DNA of 22,937 nt from Patescibacteria group bacterium (GTDB lineage Bacteria > Patescibacteriota > Minisyncoccia > UBA6257 > HR35), in contig JAUQOT010000005.1 in the NCBI GenBank assembly GCA_030550735.1, forward strand, positions 1 through 22,937, written 5' to 3'. Both the position numbers and the translations under genes were made by a program. Every line of letters begins with the position of its first letter. The first letter of the stretch is position 1. Below, piece by piece: positions 1 through 8,078 of the stretch. The notes below the pieces were generated by a model that was not told the origin of the DNA, ran no database searches, and was given only the letters and a program-made list of their open reading frames with translations.

Positions 1-865
1 ATAATGCGGTAATAAATGCTCACGTCTTAAAAAGTCTGCCCGAAAGATTTAGACGATTTTTTCTTTTGTGGAGGTTACTTTTTGCTGTTTTTATAATGAG
101 GGGTATTTTACCTTTTTAATAGTATAGCTAACCAATCCAAAATTAAGTTTTGTTCAAATAATTACATTCGTCTTTTCAAATGACCCTACAATTCAAAATT
201 ATATCGAAAAATCTCAAAGTCTTTTGCTTTCAGCAGGGGGTATTTATCTTTTATTTGTTTTCTTAGGGTGGCTTTTTTTAGAAGAGAAAAAATATGCTTT
301 TTTAGTCGAAAGGTTCATTCATCGACAATCAATATGGTTTTACGCAATTGCTTCAATAATATTTACTATTTTAATCGCTTTTTCCTTTAAAATTAACTCA
401 AAGCTGGCTCTTACTTTTTCAATAGATTCTACTGTATTTTTTATTACTGACGGATTTAAGAAAAATGCAGAAGAAAAAGAAAAAGAATTACTTAATCCAA
501 ACCTAAGTGCTTGGAGTAAAATTCTTTATCTCGAAGTTCTTGATGCAAGTTTTTCTATTGATGGAGTAATAGGAGCTTTTGCATTTACTCTATTTGTTCC
601 CCTCATTATTTTAGGTAACGGTTTAGGCGCGTTAGTAGTAAGAGAATTTACAATTAAGGGGATCGATTTATTAACAAAATTTGCTTATTTAAAGAATGGA
701 GCAATGTATTCGATTGGTATGCTTGGTAGCTTAATGATCCTTGAGAGCTTTGGTAAGCATTATCCTTTTTGGTTAGCGCCATTAAATACTTTTACCTTAT
801 TATGTCTTTATTTATTTATCTTTAAAGAATTAAAAGAGTCAGAAAGATTAAAAGAACTTCAATGA
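1..865 (+). pseudogene. DUF475 / TerC-like integral membrane protein, 5'-truncated by the window and disrupted
   Basis: Encodes a multi-helix membrane protein of the DUF475 family (TerC-related; ion or metal export is often suggested, but the function is not settled). From position 3 the frame reads NAVINAHVLKSLPERF and continues to RGILPF, a typical early DUF475 segment, then hits TAA at 117-119. The rest of the protein continues in another frame (LTNPKLSF, FSNDP, then EVLDASFSIDGVIGAFAFT and GNGLGALVVREFT) to a TGA at 863-865. Joining the two needs one extra T in the T5 run at 113-117, and a TAG at 125-127 still lies in the rejoined frame where I recall a Trp in relatives. A TTG at 224 could in principle start a 213-residue C-terminal piece, but that would begin mid-family. 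The gene overlaps the convergent GAPDH gene by 7 nt. Either a decaying gene or assembly error; the family call is firm. Confidence 0.8.
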
Positions 866-1881
866 ATTATTTCTTGTAATTTTTGTATATGCTTTAAAAG
901 CATTGCACAATAACCCCACTCATTATCATACCAAGAAAAAACTTTAACTAAATCTCCATCAACAACCTTGGTTAGAGTTAAATCAATAACTGCTCCATAA
1001 GGTTCGCCAATGATATCTGAGGAAACTACAGGATCTTCAACTATTTTTATAATTTCTTTCCATCTATCAGAATTAGCTTCTTCTTTAAAAATATTATTAA
1101 TTTCTTCAACTGTTGTTGGTTTTTTAGTTATTAAAGTAATATCTGAAAGGGAAACTGTAATTACTGGCACTCTTATAGATATTCCATCAAACTTACCTTT
1201 CATCTCGGGTAAAACTCTAACTGTTGCTTCAGCGGCTCCCGTTGTTGAAGGAATAATATTTTGAGCTCCAGCTCGACCTCGACGAAAATCATGCCCCTTA
1301 ACAACACTATCAACAATTGATTGAGTGTTGGTATAAGAGTGAATTGTCGTTAAGATTGCTTTTTTTACTCCTATTCTTTCATTTAAAATAGCTATAACTG
1401 GATTAACAGAGTTTGTTGTGCATGAAGCATTTGAAGTAATTAAACCTTGTTCGCCTAAAGAATAAATTTTACCTAGATCTTCTAAACCAGGAGTAAAATG
1501 AGGTGTTATTTCATCTTTCGTTGGTGCAGTAATAATAACTCTTTTAGCTCCCGCAGTTAAATGAGCTTTCGCTTTTTCAAATTCAGTAAAAACACCTGTT
1601 GCTTCAACAACTATGTCTATATTTAAATCTTTCCAAGGTAGTTTTGTTGGATCAGTTTCTTTAAAAACCAAAATCTCTTTACCATCAACAATTAATTTTT
1701 CATCCTTAACTTCAACACTTTTATTATATTTTCCATAAACAGTATCATATTTTAAAAGGTAAGCTAAATTTTGAGTATCAGATAGATCATTTATAGCAAC
1801 TATTTCAAAATTATTTCGATTAAAGGCTTGCCGAAAGAAAATTCTCCCGATTCTTCCGAATCCGTTTATGGCAATTCTCAT
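859..1881 (-). CDS. gap: glyceraldehyde-3-phosphate dehydrogenase (type I, phosphorylating)
   Basis: Cytosolic glycolytic enzyme that oxidises glyceraldehyde 3-phosphate to 1,3-bisphosphoglycerate with NAD. 340 residues, full family length. The N-terminal Rossmann fold shows NGFGRIGR (about 6-13) and INDLSD near 30-35, whose aspartate is usual for NAD preference. The catalytic motif SNASCTTN places the active cysteine near residue 153, and the catalytic histidine lies in TIHSYT near 180. The C-terminal WYDNEWGY motif is intact. It is the last gene of the murC-to-gap unit, 15 nt after rmuC, with no Shine-Dalgarno ahead of its ATG. The TGA stop falls inside the end of the convergent DUF475 gene, with no hairpin terminator between them. 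Confidence 0.97.
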   Translation of the reverse strand: MRIAINGFGRIGRIFFRQAFNRNNFEIVAINDLSDTQNLAYLLKYDTVYGKYNKSVEVKDEKLIVDGKEILVFKETDPTKLPWKDLNIDIVVEATGVFTEFEKAKAHLTAGAKRVIITAPTKDEITPHFTPGLEDLGKIYSLGEQGLITSNASCTTNSVNPVIAILNERIGVKKAILTTIHSYTNTQSIVDSVVKGHDFRRGRAGAQNIIPSTTGAAEATVRVLPEMKGKFDGISIRVPVITVSLSDITLITKKPTTVEEINNIFKEEANSDRWKEIIKIVEDPVVSSDIIGEPYGAVIDLTLTKVVDGDLVKVFSWYDNEWGYCAMLLKHIQKLQEIIH

Positions 1882-1896
1882 TTTTGAAAAAAAATT

Positions 1897-2928
1897 TTAA
1901 ATTAATGACCTTATTTTATTTTTAATTTCTTCTTCTTTTAATTGAATAATATTTTTTAAATTATAAGATAACTTTAATAAAATTTTTGAGGTTTCAAGAA
2001 AATTTTTGTAACTGTTCTGAAGTTGTAAAAAAGATTTTTCGAAAGAATCTTCAAGGATTTTGAGATCTTTTTCTAATTGATTTAAATTTTGAATAATATA
2101 ATTTAAATTTTTTGCAATCTCTTGTTTTTTGAGGACAAGAAGAAGGGAAGAGACTAAAATTTCAAAACTTCGAGGAGAAGTAAGATAAACATTATTTTCT
2201 TTTGCTAAACTCCAAATTTCTTCAAAATATTCATCACTTAAAATTTCATAAAAAATACCTTCATTAGCCAGATACATCAAAGCAAATTCAACAGTATTTT
2301 TATGAGGTTGAATATATTTTTTTGAAATAGATAAAATTTTTTCTTTGAGATTGTTTTTGAGCTGTTTTTTTCGTTCAATATTTTCTTCATTGGTTAAATT
2401 TTCATTTTTAAATTTTTCATAAGGAAATTTAGCATCAATGGGAATAAAATAATTATCAAATTTAATTACATAATCAACATAATCAAAACCCATTTTATAT
2501 TGTTTTTCATATAAGCCTGGAGGTAAATTCTTTAAAATTTCTTCTAACATGATTTCACCAAAATAACCTCTTGTTTTTGGTCCTAGAAGAGCAGTTTTTA
2601 TTTCTTTAGTTTCTGAAAGGCTTGTTTCTAAAATTCGTGCTAACTCCTCTAATTTTGAACTTGTTTCAATGAATTTTTCTTGTTTTTTAATAGTTTCTTC
2701 ATATCTTAAAGAAATATCTTGCGAAAGGATTTTGAATTTTTCCAGAAGATTTTTTTCAAAATTTTGAAAAAATTCGGTTAATTTTTGATTCAAATCTAAA
2801 AAATTTTTATAATCCTCGGTTTGTTTTTGGTTTAAAAATTTTTCTAAATGATTTTTTAGAAGGAAATAAATAATAATCAATCCTACTAAGATAAAAACTA
2901 AAGAAATAAAATTAATAAATGTAAGCAT
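1897..2928 (-). CDS. rmuC: RmuC-family protein
   Basis: RmuC proteins carry a PD-(D/E)XK-nuclease-like fold and are linked to limiting recombination at inverted repeats; biochemical activity in this lineage is not known. 343 residues: a single N-terminal membrane helix (about 4-24), a long charged coiled-coil (about 30-115), then the RmuC core starting at LLGPKTRGYFGEIMLEEIL, with the conserved PIDAKFP motif near 160-167 and a YIQPH segment further on. The C-terminus is again helical and charged. The ATG lies inside the last codons of the upstream ATPase gene (17 nt overlap), so the two are translationally linked. Family assignment rests on the GYFGE and IDAKFP motifs and on the domain order. 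Confidence 0.92.
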   Translation of the reverse strand: MLTFINFISLVFILVGLIIIYFLLKNHLEKFLNQKQTEDYKNFLDLNQKLTEFFQNFEKNLLEKFKILSQDISLRYEETIKKQEKFIETSSKLEELARILETSLSETKEIKTALLGPKTRGYFGEIMLEEILKNLPPGLYEKQYKMGFDYVDYVIKFDNYFIPIDAKFPYEKFKNENLTNEENIERKKQLKNNLKEKILSISKKYIQPHKNTVEFALMYLANEGIFYEILSDEYFEEIWSLAKENNVYLTSPRSFEILVSSLLLVLKKQEIAKNLNYIIQNLNQLEKDLKILEDSFEKSFLQLQNSYKNFLETSKILLKLSYNLKNIIQLKEEEIKNKIRSLI

Positions 2929-5380
2929 ATTTTTCTTCTAATAATTTTTCAATTTCCTCTTTAGGTGTTCCGTATTTTAAGTTTGTTAATTCAGCGATTT
3001 TCTCTATTTTATTTAGATCGGTTGGAGAAGGAGCAAATGTTTGAATATTAAATGGTTGAGAAACATACCCGTCAATAAGAAGTCTAATATAAGCATTATA
3101 ATTAGGAATATTTACTAAATCTAATTTTGAAAAAGTAGGAGCAAAAATCTTTTCTAAAAAGTCAGCATCTTCAGCACCTATTCTAAAAGAAATAATTGTT
3201 CCGACATTTCCAAAAACAGAATTGATTATTTTTTCAGGAAGCTGTTTAACATATTGATGAGCAAAAATCATTGAAAGTCTAAATTTTCTTGCTTCGGATA
3301 AAATTCCCGCTACACTATCAAAAGCAAAATTTTGAAATTCATCAATATAGAGATAAAAATCTTTTCTTTGGGATTCAGGAATTTCTGTTCTTGAATAAGC
3401 AGCGATTAAAATTTTAGCAATTAAAAGCATTCCCATAATATAACAACTTGTTTCTCCCAAAACCCCCTTAGTTAAATTAGCTATAAAAATTTTTTTGTTA
3501 TCTAAAATATCTCGAAAATTAATTTTTGATTTTGGTTGACAAATTATAGGTCGAATATAATCATTAGTTGTAAATGGATTAAGTTTAGAAGTCACCCACG
3601 TTATCATTTCATCTAAGGCGAGCTCTCTTTGAGCTCGAACAGCTTGCTCTCTCCAAAACTCAATAACTGGATAATTTTTGCATAAGGATAGAAGTTTATT
3701 TCTAAATGATTCATTAACAAAAACAGTTGAAACATCTAAGAGAGTATGACCCCAATCAGGATTATCCATTAAAAGAAGAAGGGCATTTCTTAAGTACTGT
3801 TCAAAGAGTGGTCCACCAGTAACTTCAAGGTTATAAATTTTACCGATAATTTCAATAATCATATTAATAATTCGAGTTTTATCTTCAGGTCTTCTTTTAT
3901 CATATTCTAAAATATTAAAACCAATAGGCATTCTTGTATCCTGAGGATTAAAGTAAATTACATCATCAATTCTTTCATCAGGAATTAAACCTAAAATTTC
4001 TTGCGCAACATCACCATGAGGATCAATAAAACATACACCATCTCCGTTTTTAATATCTTGTTCAATCATATTTTTAAGAAGAGTTGTTTTACCTGTTCCT
4101 GTTTGACCTATAATGTAAATATGTCTTCTTCTATCTTCTTTTTTTATTTTTACAATTGCTTCTTCACCTTGATAAAAACTTTTTCCTAAAATAATTCCTT
4201 CTTTTGGTAAGTTGGGAGGTGGCGGCGCTGTTCTTGATTTTAACCAATGTATTAATGGATTTTTTGAATATGAGATAGGGAAGTGGCAAAGAGAAGCAAT
4301 TTCTTCAGTATTTAGAAGAACTTTTTGTTTAGAATTAAATAATCTAAATGAATATTCATAAATGAGTTTTTTTAATTTATTTTTAGTAGGTCTAACCACA
4401 ACAAATTCATTAAATGGCGGGTTGTTAAATTGAAGAAAAGCATTTTCAGCAGAAGTTAAGATTTTTTCGGTTGTTACTATATCATTGGCTGAAGCAACAA
4501 TTCTTATATTTGCTTCAAAAAGGGGTTTAACGGCTTTTGTTTCTAACATTTTAATTGATATTTCTTCTACAGGTTTAGGAGCAATTTTTTCTTCGGCTTC
4601 ATTTTTTTCTTTTTTGAGATAAGAATAGGTAGCAGCTTCATAAAATGATTTTGGAGAAAGAGCTTTTTTAAGTTCTTCAACAATCCAAGATTTATTCGAT
4701 TCATCTAATACTTCATCTAATTTTTTTCCCTCTCTTAATTTTTTTATTTTTTCAAAGATAGATTTATTTACTGAAGATGGGACTGGTTTTAAAATGATTT
4801 GAAGGGCTAAACCTTCGCCTACTTTTTTTAATTTAGTGAAACTTGAAAGGAAAGCATCAAATGGATCTATGTTTGATTGAGCTATTTGTTGATAAGTTTT
4901 AATTGGAAGATAAAAATGATTTTTTAGTTTTAAATAAGAAGCCAAAGAATAGCCCTCCGGATTAAAGATATTATAATCAGTTTTATAAAGAATAACTTCT
5001 GCTCCTGGCCAAAACCCTCTTATTGTTTTTCTGATAAATTCTATTTCATTTCGAGGAACAGCAACAAAGAAAAATATTTCTTCGCCTACGTGAGGAAGAG
5101 CAACTTCAAAAACAACCGGATGTTTCAATTTTGAAAGAGTTGCCAAAAAATTTTCAAAGTTTGTTAACTCTTCAATTATTCTCAATCTTGGTTCTTGACT
5201 TGAAATTTGAGTATAAACATATTTAGGAATTTCTACAAGCAAAAGAGCATAGTTGAAAGCTAAATTAATTTTCTTTTTTTCTCTTTGTTTTTTAATTAAC
5301 CAAAAAACTAAAAAGATGATAAAAATACCTAGAGTAGTAATAAACCCTAAAAGAAAGTAATAAAAGGGTTTTAATTCCAT
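2912..5380 (-). CDS. membrane-anchored VirD4/TraG/HerA-like ATPase (type IV secretion coupling-protein type)
   Basis: A P-loop NTPase of the FtsK/HerA superfamily, resembling conjugative coupling proteins that pump DNA or protein. 822 residues: one N-terminal membrane helix (about 7-29) followed by a basic stretch; a roughly 370-residue region with no motif I can name; a Pro-rich linker (APPPPNLP); then the motor domain with Walker A GQTGTGKTT near 425-433, FIDPHGD just after it, and Walker B YLYIDEFQNF near 675-684, followed by a TraG-like AHQY segment (IFAHQYVKQLP). It sits 13 nt after a 129-residue unknown and overlaps rmuC. No relaxase, VirB4 or other secretion component is in the window, so whether it moves DNA across the envelope or handles chromosomal DNA is open. 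The ATPase class is certain; the substrate is not. Confidence 0.85.
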   Translation of the reverse strand: MELKPFYYFLLGFITTLGIFIIFLVFWLIKKQREKKKINLAFNYALLLVEIPKYVYTQISSQEPRLRIIEELTNFENFLATLSKLKHPVVFEVALPHVGEEIFFFVAVPRNEIEFIRKTIRGFWPGAEVILYKTDYNIFNPEGYSLASYLKLKNHFYLPIKTYQQIAQSNIDPFDAFLSSFTKLKKVGEGLALQIILKPVPSSVNKSIFEKIKKLREGKKLDEVLDESNKSWIVEELKKALSPKSFYEAATYSYLKKEKNEAEEKIAPKPVEEISIKMLETKAVKPLFEANIRIVASANDIVTTEKILTSAENAFLQFNNPPFNEFVVVRPTKNKLKKLIYEYSFRLFNSKQKVLLNTEEIASLCHFPISYSKNPLIHWLKSRTAPPPPNLPKEGIILGKSFYQGEEAIVKIKKEDRRRHIYIIGQTGTGKTTLLKNMIEQDIKNGDGVCFIDPHGDVAQEILGLIPDERIDDVIYFNPQDTRMPIGFNILEYDKRRPEDKTRIINMIIEIIGKIYNLEVTGGPLFEQYLRNALLLLMDNPDWGHTLLDVSTVFVNESFRNKLLSLCKNYPVIEFWREQAVRAQRELALDEMITWVTSKLNPFTTNDYIRPIICQPKSKINFRDILDNKKIFIANLTKGVLGETSCYIMGMLLIAKILIAAYSRTEIPESQRKDFYLYIDEFQNFAFDSVAGILSEARKFRLSMIFAHQYVKQLPEKIINSVFGNVGTIISFRIGAEDADFLEKIFAPTFSKLDLVNIPNYNAYIRLLIDGYVSQPFNIQTFAPSPTDLNKIEKIAELTNLKYGTPKEEIEKLLEEKYAYIY

Positions 5381-5393
5381 TTTTAAACAGATT

Positions 5394-5783
5394 TTATTTT
5401 ATTTCCTTTATTTTACCACTCTTTACTAAAACTTCAAAAAAGTGTTCAATTAAAATATCATGAAAAGCATCGATAAGATAAGGATGGCCGGTGCTTATAA
5501 TAAACTTTATTGCTTCTTCAACTCCTTCTTCTAAAGCTATTTGAAGAGCTTGAGATAAGATATTATTAATTTGTGCTAAAGTTGAAGGAGAAACTGATGG
5601 ATGGAAAGCTTCTTCTCTTTTAATATCCTCCTCAATTTCTTTTTGGATTCTTTCTAGAGATATCCTTATTTTTTCTTTTGCTTCCTCAGGTTCTAATATT
5701 TTTTTTTCTGTTCTTAAGTGCTCTTTTTCAAATCTTCTAATAAATTTTTCTGTTCCTGGTTGTGATTTAAATTGTAGTTCCAT
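5394..5783 (-). CDS. hypothetical helical protein in the murC-ATPase operon
   Basis: Not recognised. 129 residues, with no signal peptide or membrane helix visible. The first half is highly charged and probably coiled-coil (many Glu/Lys/Arg, residues about 10-60); the second half is more hydrophobic and helical (LAQINNILSQALQIALEEG, then FIISTGHPYLIDAFHDIL). It is 3 nt after murC and 13 nt before the membrane ATPase, so it is almost certainly co-transcribed with both. A soluble partner or regulator of the ATPase is a reasonable guess from position alone. The gene is supported by its tight fit in the operon and codon use like its neighbours. Confidence 0.8.
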   Translation of the reverse strand: MELQFKSQPGTEKFIRRFEKEHLRTEKKILEPEEAKEKIRISLERIQKEIEEDIKREEAFHPSVSPSTLAQINNILSQALQIALEEGVEEAIKFIISTGHPYLIDAFHDILIEHFFEVLVKSGKIKEIK

Positions 5784-5786
5784 TAT

Positions 5787-7184
5787 TTAAATTTTAGCTA
5801 TTTTTTCTAAAATTTTATAAACATCACCAGCTCCTATAGATGCTATTAGCTTCTTCTCTTTATCTTTTAATTTTTGTTTTAAAAATTTTATTATTTCTTT
5901 CTCAGTTTCAAAATAAGGAAGGTTTAATTTTTGAACAAGGTCCCTATCGCTTTTTAGTTTTTTAATTTTTAAAATTATTTCTTTTTCTCGAGCAGAAGGA
6001 AAAGTTTTAAAGATAAGAAGATTTACTGATTTATCTTTTTTAATTTTTTGGAAAATTTTTAGAAATTCATTAAACAAAAAATGAGTACGGGTAAAGGTGT
6101 GTGGTTGGAAAATTAAAAATTTTTTATAATCGGGAAATTTTATTTGAAGACTTTTGTAAAAACTGTAGATTTCGTTAGGATGATGAGCATAATCATCAAT
6201 CAAAACAAGTTTTTTTGTTTTTTTAATAATCTCAAATCTTCTTTTTATTCCTTTATATAAACTTAAATATCTAAGAAAATTTTTTGAAGAAATTTTAAAA
6301 ATTTTAAAAAATTTATAAAGAAGTTGAAGATTTTTTTGAAAATGTTTTCCAGGAATAGGGAAGGGAAGCTTTATTTTGGGATTAAATTTTAATTTATAAT
6401 ATCTTATGCTAGGTGGAGTTTTGATATTTTCATAAGTTATTAAAATCTTTGGTGGTTTTAGATTTAAAATAAATTTTTCATAAGCCTTTTTATAGCTTTG
6501 GTAGTTAGAGAAATAATCTGGATGATCATAGTCTATATTAGTAAGGATAATAACGCGAGGAAAATAATTAAGAAAAGCCTCTCTATATTCATCAGCCTCA
6601 ATTACAAAAATTGGTAATTTATTTATGTTTTTTCTTAACCAATTTAAGTCTTCTAATCTACTTTCATTATTTTTTAAAAATTCAATTTTCTTTCTAAAAT
6701 TTTTGCTGATAAGAGAATTACTTTTCCACTCGATTACCTCTGAACCAACTAAAACTGTAGGATCGAAATTTAATTTTTTTAAAATTGTACCTAAGACAGC
6801 AGTTGTTGAACTTTTTCCATGACTTCCACAAATAGCAATTCCGAATGATTCGTTAAAAATTTGTGATAGAGCTTGAGGATAAGAATAAATTGGAATGTTT
6901 AATTTTTGAGCTAATTTTATTTCAACATTTTCTGAGGAGGGAAGAAGGTAAGCAACCGAAGAAATTATAGCATCTATTGGTAGTTCGTTTTTAAGATTTT
7001 TTTCTTTAAAACCTTCGTAATATCTAATTTTTTCTTTTTTTAAAACTTCATCGGTAAAAAATTTTTCTGAAGTATCGGAACCAACCACTTTTATTTTTAA
7101 GTCTTTTAAAATTTTAGCTAACCCAGTAAGACCAACACCTTTAATACCTACTAAATAAACTTTTTTCCAATTTAAAAAATTCAT
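5787..7184 (-). CDS. murC: UDP-N-acetylmuramate--L-alanine ligase
   Basis: Cytosolic ATP-dependent ligase that adds L-alanine to UDP-MurNAc, the first amino-acid step of peptidoglycan precursor synthesis. 465 residues. The N-terminal UDP-binding fold has GIKGVGLTG; the central domain has the ATP loop GSHGKSSTTA (about 117-126), EADEY near 196 and NIDYDHPDYF; the C-terminal domain has DDYAHHPNEI near 328-337 and ends with the MurC-type IGAGDVYKI. Compared with textbook MurC there is an added Lys/Asn-rich segment of about 35-40 residues before EADEY. It heads the leftward five-gene unit; a TAAAAT box ends 6 nt before the ATG, so the mRNA may be leaderless. Mpl is a relative, but motifs and length favour MurC. 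Confidence 0.93.
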   Translation of the reverse strand: MNFLNWKKVYLVGIKGVGLTGLAKILKDLKIKVVGSDTSEKFFTDEVLKKEKIRYYEGFKEKNLKNELPIDAIISSVAYLLPSSENVEIKLAQKLNIPIYSYPQALSQIFNESFGIAICGSHGKSSTTAVLGTILKKLNFDPTVLVGSEVIEWKSNSLISKNFRKKIEFLKNNESRLEDLNWLRKNINKLPIFVIEADEYREAFLNYFPRVIILTNIDYDHPDYFSNYQSYKKAYEKFILNLKPPKILITYENIKTPPSIRYYKLKFNPKIKLPFPIPGKHFQKNLQLLYKFFKIFKISSKNFLRYLSLYKGIKRRFEIIKKTKKLVLIDDYAHHPNEIYSFYKSLQIKFPDYKKFLIFQPHTFTRTHFLFNEFLKIFQKIKKDKSVNLLIFKTFPSAREKEIILKIKKLKSDRDLVQKLNLPYFETEKEIIKFLKQKLKDKEKKLIASIGAGDVYKILEKIAKI

Positions 7185-7190
7185 TTTTTT

Positions 7191-7200
7191 ATTTTAAAAT
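7191..7200. promoter_or_regulatory. palindromic -10 element between murC and the divergent membrane protein gene
   Basis: ATTTTAAAAT is a perfect palindrome, so TAAAAT occurs on both strands. On the minus strand it ends 6 nt before the murC ATG, where a transcript would start at or next to the start codon. On the plus strand about 20 nt remain to the ATG at 7221, without a Shine-Dalgarno. No clear -35 boxes. In DNA this AT-rich such boxes arise by chance, hence moderate confidence. Confidence 0.4.
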
Positions 7201-7220
7201 TTATTTTAAATCAAAACAAA

Positions 7221-7532
7221 ATGGAAGAAAGTTTAACTCTTTTAACAATCTTTGAAAGATTTTATAATTTTTTATTCGGAACTATTTTCATTGGTGCCGG
7301 TGGCCTATTTTTTTATTTAGCTTTTAAAAATTATCTTTTTGCTCAAAGCGTAGACAAAATTAAAGAAACGAACAAGATAATTATTTATATTGTTTTAGGA
7401 ATGATTTTTCTTGTAGCTTCTCTTTTTGTTCCAAATTTAATTGTAAATTTTATAGGAAGAAGACCTACAGGAACTATTCCTAATGCTCCTATTATTAGAC
7501 CTACGGGAACCTATACTCCATTTCCTTTTTAA
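7221..7532 (+). CDS. small two-helix membrane protein, VirB2/TrbC pilin-like topology
   Basis: 103 residues with two membrane helices (about 17-37 and 50-73) separated by a short charged turn (VDKIKETNK), then a Pro/Thr-rich tail that repeats RPTGT twice (about 81-85 and 94-98) and ends in TPFPF. Helix, basic turn, helix ending in VNFI is the layout I associate with VirB2/TrbC-type pilins common in Patescibacteria, though there is no clear cleavable signal and no family can be assigned with certainty. It is transcribed divergently from murC, in which operon a coupling-protein-like ATPase lies, and has its own terminator at 7550-7581. The alternative is an unrelated small membrane protein. Confidence 0.7.
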   Translation: MEESLTLLTIFERFYNFLFGTIFIGAGGLFFYLAFKNYLFAQSVDKIKETNKIIIYIVLGMIFLVASLFVPNLIVNFIGRRPTGTIPNAPIIRPTGTYTPFPF

Positions 7533-7549
7533 TTGAAAAGAGAAATAAT

Positions 7550-7581
7550 AAAGTTCGTAAAATGATTCTTTTACGAACTTT
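7550..7581. terminator. bidirectional hairpin terminator
   Basis: A perfect 13-bp inverted repeat, AAAGTTCGTAAAA and its reverse complement, around a 6-nt loop TGATTC. It lies between two convergent genes whose stops are at about 7532 and 7589, so it can end transcription from both sides. The stem ends in T-rich sequence on each strand, although a long U-tract is missing. It is the clearest terminator in the window. Confidence 0.85.
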
Positions 7582-7588
7582 AAATTAA

Positions 7589-7903
7589 TTAGCCTAAAAT
7601 CTCTTTTAATCTTTTTTCAATCTCTTCAGGGTTTAATTGAAGGAAATTAGATAAAAATTCGATGATAGTGTTTTCGAGAAATTTTTCATCTTTAACTATA
7701 TCACCGTAAACTTCATAAAAATAATTCTTAAAAGATAAGAATGCTTCTTTGGGATCCTCTTCTAAAGAAACTGATTTTATTTTTTCTTCAAATATTTTTA
7801 TTCTGTTGTTGAACTCCTCATCAGAAAGAACTTTTAAAGTTTCGTCTAATTTGGAGGTTAAATAATCTATGAATCTATTTAAAATTTCATTTTCTTGTGG
7901 CAT
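7589..7903 (-). CDS. small acidic helical protein, unknown
   Basis: Not recognised. 104 residues, acidic and predicted all-helical, with no membrane segment, cysteines or signal peptide. Heptad-like stretches (FIDYLTSKLDETLKVLSDEE and LQLNPEEIEKRLKEIL) suggest a helical bundle. It is a single-gene unit between the hairpin terminator and the tRNA-Gly gene, which is read the other way. The ATG at 7903 follows an A-rich stretch with no Shine-Dalgarno. A real gene is likely from its full use of the interval and its own terminator. Confidence 0.7.
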   Translation of the reverse strand: MPQENEILNRFIDYLTSKLDETLKVLSDEEFNNRIKIFEEKIKSVSLEEDPKEAFLSFKNYFYEVYGDIVKDEKFLENTIIEFLSNFLQLNPEEIEKRLKEILG

Positions 7904-7962
7904 TTCTTTTGATTTTTAATTAAGACCTTTTTAATTAATTTTAATTTTAATTTAAAATTTTG

Positions 7963-7968
7963 TAAAAT
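7963..7968 (+). promoter_or_regulatory. possible -10 box for the tRNA-Gly gene
   Basis: TAAAAT lies 26 nt before the tRNA 5' end, in the only part of this interval that would suit it. The -35 region is just AT-rich (TTTAAT). This is weak evidence; the stretch is so AT-rich that several boxes could be drawn on either strand. Confidence 0.25.
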
Positions 7969-7994
7969 TAAAACGGGAAGATGATTTTTAAAAA

Positions 7995-8066
7995 GCGGTG
8001 GTAGTTCAGCGGAAGAACGTCTCCTTCCCAAGGAGAAGGTCGCGGGTTCGAATCCCGTCCACCGCT
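7995..8066 (+). tRNA. tRNA-Gly (anticodon CCC)
   Basis: A full cloverleaf can be drawn. The acceptor stem is GCGGTGG with CCACCGC (7 bp) plus discriminator T; the D-arm is GTTC/GAAC; the anticodon stem is TCTCC/GGAGA with loop TTCCCAA, giving anticodon CCC at 8027-8029; the T-arm is GCGGG/CCCGT (one G-T pair) with loop TTCGAAT. It decodes GGG. The 3' CCA is not encoded (the DNA continues AAAA), so CCA must be added by the enzyme encoded 124 nt downstream. 72 nt, no intron. Confidence 0.97.
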
Positions 8067-8078
8067 AAAATTATTAAA

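Noticed and set aside
125..127. TAG recoded as an amino acid in DUF475
   Set aside because: TAG is used as a normal stop elsewhere (prfB, cca, the GalT-like gene), and the same gene also has a frameshift, so decay or error is simpler.
859..861. UGA-to-Gly recoding as in some candidate phyla
   Set aside because: TGA ends full-length GAPDH, DUF475 and PilT at the expected positions, and RF2, which reads UGA, is encoded.
1010..1264. Short plus-strand open frames opposite GAPDH, the ATPase (about 4001-4189), murC (about 6625-6822), ftsE (about 14563-14751), gatB (about 16533-16757) and infB (about 19791-20048)
   Set aside because: Each lies wholly or almost wholly antisense to a well-supported gene and has no family resemblance.
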